NCBI GenBank assembly: GCA_005881995.1
Contig: VBHV01000577.1
Span: 1 to 17,711, forward strand
Reading direction: 5' to 3'
Origin: Chloroflexota bacterium
GTDB taxonomy: Bacteria; Chloroflexota; Ktedonobacteria; Ktedonobacterales; Ktedonobacteraceae
DNA: 17,711 nucleotides
Shown in pieces: positions 12,983 to 17,711 of this stretch. Below the pieces are notes generated by a model. The model was not told the origin of the DNA. It saw only the letters and a list, made by a program, of their open reading frames with translations, and did no database searches. The first letter of the stretch is position 1, and each line of letters begins with the position of its first letter. A program made the translations under genes and the position numbers.

Positions 12983-14985
12983 ATGCTCCTCTCCAAAAGA
13001 TGGGAGGGCGCCCAGGCCACATTCAGCATGTTACCCTGGGCTACGAATTGGAAGAGGAGAGAGCCTGTCGAGGCGCTCCAGATTGACAGCATATTACTCG
13101 CTGAGGCAATATCCTTTCCATTCGGTGACCAGGCTATGAGCAGATTACCCTTCTCCCCTTCAAAGACCTGAAATGAGGTGAAAAGAGCAGCCGAGCTAGC
13201 ATTCCACACTCGTATATTACCATCAACGCTTGCTGACGCAAGCCGACGACCGTCTGGTGACCATGCAACTGCATCCACGAAGTCAGCATGACCTCCGTAG
13301 GTGAGCATATGAACACCTGTCGAGGCATTCCATACCTGTACTGTTTTATCTTCCCCAGCCGTGGCAATTCGTCTGCCATCGGGCGACCAGGCAATGGCTA
13401 AGACCTTACCGGTATGCCCTTGATACGTGAGAAGAGGGAGTCCGGTGGCAGCATTCCATATCTGGGCCATTCCATCTGCACTTGCCGAAGCGATATACTT
13501 TCCATCAGGCGACCAGGCCAGGTCAATCACCCCGGTGTTTTGCATCTGAAAGGTCAAGAGCGGAGTTTCTATAGAAGCGCGTGACACGCGGGTAGCAGGC
13601 CAGAGCTGTACAATCCCATCGGCATTGGCAGAGGCAATGAATTTTCCATCGGGCGACCATACCACACACGTCACTGCGCTACTGGTAGGGTACAATAGAA
13701 CAGGCACGTATACCGAGGCCTGGGAAGAAGCGGGAAAGAAGTAAACCGGCTCTATTCCAGTGGTATTAGGAAAGCCTGCAATGGGTAAACGCGAACGACG
13801 CAGGGCGATAGTTCCTCCAACAATCAGGCCTCCCACTGCTACTCCCAGGCCTAGCAAACCAAACAGCATACTGCGACGTGACAGGCGAAGGGAAGCAGGA
13901 AATGGCTGAGGCTGCTTTGCCAGTTCAGAGAGGGGCGGTACAAATACATAGCTGAGTAACAAACCAGCAGCGCCTGACATGAGAATAGACCCCAACCAGA
14001 TATGAATCGGCCACCAGACAACTTTGAACAGTTTAAGATCGAGAAAGTACAACAGGAACAAACAAATGGGCACGACAAACACAAACAGGCGGAGAGGGCC
14101 AGGGCGGTCTGCTGACGGCTTTAAGAGCCTGTAGAACCCCTCAGCAGCCAGGCCGCCCAGAACTGCCGCGGGTATCAAGAAATAGAGATCCGCGAGTACA
14201 CTGGCCAGTGAGAGGCTCACGGCGAACGTTATGGTGACGGCTCCCAGTGGCAGCCTTTGTCGTCGTATGAGAATCAGAGTCATTCCTATCAGCAGCACCG
14301 TCTGTAGCAAAATGCTGATCACTCCCCAGGACTCAACGAGATCAGTCAGATACACGTAATAGGGTCCAGTCCCTACTGGCCGGTACTCTGTTGTAGCTGG
14401 AAGCGTAACAAAGGGATGAGCATACGAAGTGATAAAGGCAAGGGCAGAGAGCATGAATGTGAGTGAGATGACCATAGGAAGTTGTGAAAACCAGCGAGGC
14501 TTTATAGTGGTCTCTGGACGCAGCCAGGCCGCCCGCAGTGGGCCACTGACGATGAGCAGGCCACCGGTGGCAAGCAGGAGGTGTGTTGGACTGAGCAGCG
14601 TCGCCAGTTGAACCTCAAAGCCGAAGAAGGCATGCCAGAAGAAGTCACCGATGCCCCCGAGGCCAAAAATTGCGACACCCAGGAGCGAAATTCCATACCC
14701 TGGAGGAAGAGCAGCCCACCAGGAGTAGCCTTTGCGGAGGTTGCGTATGAACGTCAGCACGAGGAAAATCGCTACAGCCAGGAAACCGGAGTAGAGGACG
14801 GCATGCCAGGGAGTAAAGAAGGTATCTATAATATTAAAGTGATTATGTGCCCAGCCATCGATATACACGCCAGCCACAAGCCAGCTACAGAGGAGAAGCA
14901 TGATCCAATCAAATCTGACACTACCAACCACAGATTTGTGGGTGGCTACCTGCCTCACCTGATCTTCCGGCGGATTTGCAGACAT
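12895..14985 (-). CDS. Polytopic membrane protein with WD40 propeller, 5' part up to frameshift
   Basis: The 696-aa frame starts at the ATG at 14985, with GGAGG 8 nt upstream; the ORF is open to 15027. About ten transmembrane helices fill residues 27-350. Two similar His-containing stretches, YIDGWAHNH...FTPWHAVLY and GDFFWHAFFGFE...SPTHLLL, have D/W/H spacing and may bind metal or heme. Residues 366-394 are LRLSRRSMLFGLLGLGVAVGG: a twin arginine (370-371) directly before the last helix. WD40 blades begin near 435, five clear ones before the break (AWSPDGKYIASASADG type). The final 35 residues after VAWAPS are out of frame; the true continuation is 11921-12982. A C-run at 13002-13008 (GGG...GGG on the plus strand) is the likely site of a one-base loss. 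A weak TATACT lies at 15056-15051. I know of no named family for the membrane part. Confidence 0.8.
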   Translation of the reverse strand: MSANPPEDQVRQVATHKSVVGSVRFDWIMLLLCSWLVAGVYIDGWAHNHFNIIDTFFTPWHAVLYSGFLAVAIFLVLTFIRNLRKGYSWWAALPPGYGISLLGVAIFGLGGIGDFFWHAFFGFEVQLATLLSPTHLLLATGGLLIVSGPLRAAWLRPETTIKPRWFSQLPMVISLTFMLSALAFITSYAHPFVTLPATTEYRPVGTGPYYVYLTDLVESWGVISILLQTVLLIGMTLILIRRQRLPLGAVTITFAVSLSLASVLADLYFLIPAAVLGGLAAEGFYRLLKPSADRPGPLRLFVFVVPICLFLLYFLDLKLFKVVWWPIHIWLGSILMSGAAGLLLSYVFVPPLSELAKQPQPFPASLRLSRRSMLFGLLGLGVAVGGLIVGGTIALRRSRLPIAGFPNTTGIEPVYFFPASSQASVYVPVLLYPTSSAVTCVVWSPDGKFIASANADGIVQLWPATRVSRASIETPLLTFQMQNTGVIDLAWSPDGKYIASASADGMAQIWNAATGLPLLTYQGHTGKVLAIAWSPDGRRIATAGEDKTVQVWNASTGVHMLTYGGHADFVDAVAWSPDGRRLASASVDGNIRVWNASSAALFTSFQVFEGEKGNLLIAWSPNGKDIASASNMLSIWSASTGSLLFQFVAQGNMLNVAWAPSHLLERSMWEQEPIIHCRVAVELKYFSGCAVKDIMG

Positions 14986-15220
14986 GTTTGGATCCCTCCG
15001 GCATCTCTTCACGAGACAAATAAGCACGAGTTAAGAAACGCTACAGGGAGAGTATAACCGAATCCCACCTGCATTTGTAGCCTGAAGAGAGCGCCAGGAA
15101 ATTCTATTCCTTCAGCTACACGCAACAACTATATTGATAGACGTAAGGGGTACAGAATTATCGACAGGAAATCTCGGTTCGGCAGGCCGGTTTATTCGCC
15201 TTGCTTCTGGAGGATAAGAA

Positions 15221-15262
15221 ATGGGCTGCTCTTCCCTCGTTGGTCGCCAGATCATGGTATAG
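15221..15262 (+). other. 13-codon leader-like ORF with strong ribosome site
   Basis: ATG at 15221 follows GGAGGATAAGAA, one of the strongest Shine-Dalgarno sites in the window at ideal spacing, but the frame (MGCSSLVGRQIMV) stops at TAG 15260-15262. The micro-ORF at 15273 starts 10 nt after that stop in another frame. It may be a leader peptide coupled to the micro-ORF, or the true start of a frameshifted small gene. Confidence 0.3.
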
Positions 15263-15272
15263 CCTTTGTCGG

Positions 15273-15377
15273 ATGGGCGTTGCCATTATTGCGATCTTCA
15301 TTGCTATTTGGATGATGTATATTTACCGGCATTATGGAGTTTGGGCCATGGGGAAGAAGAAAACCAGCCAGGAATGA
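15273..15377 (+). CDS. Possible 34-aa single-helix membrane micro-protein
   Basis: This small frame reads MGVAIIAIFIAIWMMYIYRH, then YGVWAMGKKKTSQE. It has one hydrophobic helix of ~16 residues, aromatic residues at the boundary and a basic tail, a common layout for bacterial single-pass micro-proteins. It lacks its own ribosome site; translation could be coupled to the 13-codon ORF at 15221, which has an excellent one. The same frame is open upstream to about 15147 without an ATG, so a longer TTG-started form is conceivable. It lies in the 400-nt gap between ptsI (stop 15386, opposite strand) and the WD40 gene. The gap shows nothing else coding. Chance is a real alternative. Confidence 0.35.
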   Translation: MGVAIIAIFIAIWMMYIYRHYGVWAMGKKKTSQE

Positions 15378-15385
15378 GCAGAATC

Positions 15386-17182
15386 TCAATGGAAGTCAGT
15401 GTCTCGCAGCACAACTTGCACCTCCGCCGCCGTTTCCGCCTTGAGCAGTTCCTGCGCCCGTTGCTGCCAGTAAACCATTGTGTGTTCATGCAGCGCCGCT
15501 TTGACGTTGAGCATGGCTGGCGGACTCATACTGAGTTCCTTAACACCCAGGCCAGCCAGTAGCGGCCCAATACGCGGGTCCCCCGCCAGTTCGCCGCAGA
15601 CAGCCACCAGTTTACCGTGCGACAGGCCTGCGCGCACCACCATATCGATGGAACGCCACACCGCCGGTTCCAGCGTGCCGAACGTACTCATGACGCGGTT
15701 ATTGGTACGGTCAGCCGCCATCGTATATTGAAAGAGATCGTTGGCTCCAATACTGAAAAAATCAACCTCGCGTGCCAATACACCGGCCATCAGCGCTGCA
15801 GCGGGCGTCTCTACCATGATCCCCACCTGCGCAGTTGACGAAACCACCACATCCTCATCTTCAAGTTGCCGTCTCACATCATCATAGATAGCGCGCAGGC
15901 GACGTACCTCCTCGAGGGTAGCGATCATCGGGAACATGATCGCCAGGTCTACACCGGTTGCGACGCCTGCCCGCAGAAGCGCGCGCAGCTGCTGGCGCAA
16001 AAGTTCTTCATGCGCCAGGTGAATGCGCGCCCCACGCAGCCCCAGCGCCGGGTTCGCCTCCTGCAACGCACCAATTAGCGGTTCCAACGCGGGAAAGGGT
16101 TTATCGGCCCCGGCATCGAGGGTACGCGCTATTATGGTTTTGCCGGACTTCGCCTGCTCTGCAAACGCCCGGAAAAGTTCCACATAGCTGGCGAATTGCT
16201 CCTGCTCACCGGGAAAGACCTGCCGTCCACCAAAAAGAAATTCCGTGCGCAGCAGGCCAATACCTTCCGCCCCCAGTTCGGCAGCAGAACGCGCTCCCTC
16301 TACATCACCAACATTGGCAAAAACCTGCACTTCCTGGCCATCAGCCGTTGAACCGGGACGATTACGCCAGCGCGTCTCGTTCTGTGTCCTGCGCGCCTTA
16401 CGCTCCTGCTGCTGTCCCCGCATGGATGAACGCAATACATGCTTCTGCTCTTCATCTGGTTGAGCATAGATCAATCCCTGCGTGCCATCAATAGCGAGCT
16501 GCTGACCATCGCGGAGCGTCTCTAAGAGACGTGGGTCGCAGCCTGCGACGGATGGAATTTCCAGGGCGCGAGCGAGAATGGCCGCGTGCGTTGTTGGTCC
16601 ACCAACAACGGTACAGATACCGAGAATAGTACCGGGGCGAAAACCGGCTGTATCTGAAGGAGTGAGATCATGCGCGACAATCAAGACAGGAGTATCATCT
16701 CCATGCAAAGCGGCAACGCCTTCGGCACAGAGATGGCGTATCACACGGGATGCAACATCGCGAACATCGGCAGCGCGAGCAGAGAGGGTCTCATTCTCCA
16801 GCGTCTCAAGCTCCCGCGCCTGCTGTTCTGCAACCTCTTGCAGCGCCGCGGCGGCAGTGAAATGCTGCGAAGTAATAAGATGCTCACTTTCGGTTAAAAG
16901 TTCTGGGTCTTGCAGCATCAGTTGTTGCGCTTCAAATATATCCGCCTCTTGTTGCCCTACTGTCTTTGCCACGTGTGCGCTCAGTTCGCCTAACTCACCT
17001 ATCGCTTCATCCAGGGCTTCGCGCAAACGCTGCCGTTCAACTTCAACCTGCAGGGGATGAATCTTCGTTATTTCCAGGTTCGATATGCTGGTTCTGTGGA
17101 TGCGTACAGGGCCAATAGCGATACCTGGCGATATAGGCATTACATGTAGAGGGCTATTTGATGGTGGAGGTTCACTCGGCAT
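15386..17182 (-). CDS. ptsI: Phosphoenolpyruvate-protein phosphotransferase (enzyme I)
   Basis: Enzyme I takes phosphate from phosphoenolpyruvate onto a histidine and passes it to HPr. From the ATG at 17182 the protein is 598 aa, slightly longer than the ~575 aa of E. coli PtsI. The extra length is an N-terminal ~15 residues and a basic, Gln/Arg-rich linker near 260-290. Visible motifs are the HPr-binding helical region (~50-140), the swivelling phosphohistidine GGPTTHAAI (H199), the PEP-domain GIGLLRTEFLF, NPALGLRGARI, IMVETPAAALMA, FFSIGANDLFQYTMA and the catalytic cysteine CGELAGDP. Start choice is uncertain: a GTG at 17194 overlaps the ptsH stop (GTGA) but has its GAGGA touching it. The ATG at 17182 has AGGAG 11 nt away. 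It is the last gene of dhaM-ptsH-ptsI. All catalytic residues are intact. Confidence 0.94.
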   Translation of the reverse strand: MPSEPPPSNSPLHVMPISPGIAIGPVRIHRTSISNLEITKIHPLQVEVERQRLREALDEAIGELGELSAHVAKTVGQQEADIFEAQQLMLQDPELLTESEHLITSQHFTAAAALQEVAEQQARELETLENETLSARAADVRDVASRVIRHLCAEGVAALHGDDTPVLIVAHDLTPSDTAGFRPGTILGICTVVGGPTTHAAILARALEIPSVAGCDPRLLETLRDGQQLAIDGTQGLIYAQPDEEQKHVLRSSMRGQQQERKARRTQNETRWRNRPGSTADGQEVQVFANVGDVEGARSAAELGAEGIGLLRTEFLFGGRQVFPGEQEQFASYVELFRAFAEQAKSGKTIIARTLDAGADKPFPALEPLIGALQEANPALGLRGARIHLAHEELLRQQLRALLRAGVATGVDLAIMFPMIATLEEVRRLRAIYDDVRRQLEDEDVVVSSTAQVGIMVETPAAALMAGVLAREVDFFSIGANDLFQYTMAADRTNNRVMSTFGTLEPAVWRSIDMVVRAGLSHGKLVAVCGELAGDPRIGPLLAGLGVKELSMSPPAMLNVKAALHEHTMVYWQQRAQELLKAETAAEVQVVLRDTDFH

Positions 17183-17190
17183 ACTTGAAC

Positions 17191-17466
17191 TCACTCCTCT
17201 TCATCAAACTTGCGGCGCGCAAGGCTGGTCAACGTTTCTACCGCCTGCTCGGCGTCCTCCCCCTCAGCATGCAATACAAGCGTGTCACCCCGCGCTGCTC
17301 CTAGTTTTAGTACTCCCAGGATGCTCTTCGCATTGGCAGTTTTCTCACCGCACTGTACCGAAATCCGCGCCTGAAACTGCGCAGCGGTCTGTACCAGCAG
17401 GCGAGCAGGCCGTGCGTGCAGGCCAACTTTATTGGTAATGACGAGACTGGTCTCCACTATTGTCAC
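17191..17466 (-). CDS. ptsH: Phosphocarrier protein HPr
   Basis: This 91-aa carrier receives phosphate from enzyme I on a histidine. VGLHARPARLL places the active residue at H17 with the conserved R19-P20. NAKSILGVLKLGA carries S48, the position equivalent to the regulatory Ser46 of Gram-positive HPr; whether an HPr kinase exists cannot be seen here. The start is GTG at 17466 with AAGGAC ~9 nt upstream. The stop overlaps a possible ptsI GTG start. It lies 15 nt downstream of the DhaM-like gene. Because its neighbours are a DhaM domain and enzyme I, and no sugar EII genes are visible, the most likely job is relaying phosphate to dihydroxyacetone kinase. It may serve other PTS targets elsewhere in the genome. 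Confidence 0.94.
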   Translation of the reverse strand: MTIVETSLVITNKVGLHARPARLLVQTAAQFQARISVQCGEKTANAKSILGVLKLGAARGDTLVLHAEGEDAEQAVETLTSLARRKFDEEE

Positions 17467-17481
17467 GTTCGTAGTCCTTTG

Positions 17482-17711
17482 CTATATGTTGGAAGCGTGT
17501 GACTTCGGCAGGGTATACGCACTGGCCGCCGCCTCAGCTACCTCTTGCAAACTGTTCCCAATAGAAGCTTCCACCGCCGCGATCACAGCTCCCTCGACAA
17601 GCGGGGCTGGACTGATCAAGACTGGATGCGGCGAATCTTGCCGAAACGCTTCAACAGCCATCTCGGTTGCCATGACCGCGCTTCCCAGGTCGAGCAATAC
17701 CAGGATGCCAT
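17482..17711 (-). CDS. dhaM: DhaM-like PTS EIIA domain of dihydroxyacetone kinase (5' end cut by window edge)
   Basis: Only the last 75 residues are visible, reading GILVLLDLGSAVMATEMAVE, then PLVEGAVIAAVEASIGNSL and a short tail ending SHASNI. The LxDLGSAxMxxEMA signature and the PLVEGA/A-V-x-AS-G segment are typical of DhaM, the mannose-type EIIA domain. DhaM carries phosphate from HPr to the ADP bound in DhaL, for phosphorylation of dihydroxyacetone by DhaK. The active histidine (near the N-terminus) lies outside the window. The visible C-terminus ends soon after the EIIA fold, so this is a stand-alone DhaM and not the long DhaM-HPr-EI fusion found in enterobacteria; HPr and EI are separate genes directly downstream. 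dhaK and dhaL would be expected just beyond the window's end. Confidence 0.85.
   Translation of the reverse strand, partial: GILVLLDLGSAVMATEMAVEAFRQDSPHPVLISPAPLVEGAVIAAVEASIGNSLQEVAEAAASAYTLPKSHASNI

Noticed and set aside
12895..14985. WD40 repeats as an NLR/STAND-type defence protein
   Set aside because: No P-loop, NACHT or protease domain accompanies the propellers; the N-terminal part is a polytopic membrane domain.
1..17711. CRISPR arrays, tRNA/rRNA genes, insertion sequences or prophage genes
   Set aside because: No regularly spaced repeats, cloverleaf-like segments, transposase or integrase motifs, or phage structural genes were seen on either strand.

Overview
The window looks like chromosomal DNA from a soil-type Chloroflexota, most likely the Ktedonobacteria. 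This is an inference from gene style, not from a marker gene. The signs are a Ser/Thr kinase with a long Pro/Tyr/Gln-rich tail, a very long WD40 protein with 'WSPDGKRIASA'-type blades, many GTG/TTG starts with good Shine-Dalgarno sites, moderate GC, and much lineage-specific membrane and fusion architecture. No rRNA, tRNA, CRISPR array, transposase or phage gene is visible.

Layout. Positions 1-548 (-) hold ribonuclease HI, cut by the window edge. Positions 651-2126 (-) encode a diacylglycerol-kinase-type lipid kinase fused through a charged linker to an OB-fold-like C-terminal domain. Positions 2185-2967 (+) encode a STAS domain behind what looks like the tail of a larger enzyme, so this is probably a 5'-truncated remnant. 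A perfect 13-bp palindrome (2994-3020) separates it from a two-gene unit on the minus strand (5569-3078). That unit is a Ser/Thr kinase - Pro-rich linker - hydrophobic segment - TIR fusion, coupled by an ATGA overlap to a small coiled-coil protein, and driven by a near-consensus promoter. A five-helix membrane protein (6413-5844) and transketolase (8373-6505) follow, separated by a 17-bp perfect inverted repeat. From 8645 the plus strand carries an unknown 129-aa protein, a Pnk/AAA_33-type P-loop kinase (apparently leaderless) and a membrane-anchored zincin-like metallopeptidase that is frameshifted before its HEVAH site.

On the minus strand from 14985 to 10524 lie a polytopic membrane protein with a WD40 double propeller (split by a frameshift), a cupin and a zinc alcohol-dehydrogenase-like protein. 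The dehydrogenase appears to have lost the glycine-rich loop of its Rossmann fold. Positions 17711-15386 (-) are dhaM-ptsH-ptsI: the phosphorelay PEP -> EI -> HPr -> DhaM that normally feeds PTS-dependent dihydroxyacetone kinase. A 34-aa membrane micro-ORF (15273-15377, +) sits in the otherwise empty gap before the WD40 gene.

Two themes stand out. One is unusual signalling or membrane architecture: the kinase-TIR fusion with its coiled-coil partner, and the WD40 protein with a twin-arginine motif just before its last transmembrane helix. The other is a concentration of broken or trimmed genes: two frameshifts, one internal loop deletion and one 5' truncation within about 13 kb. This means either local gene decay or, for the single-base shifts, sequencing error.
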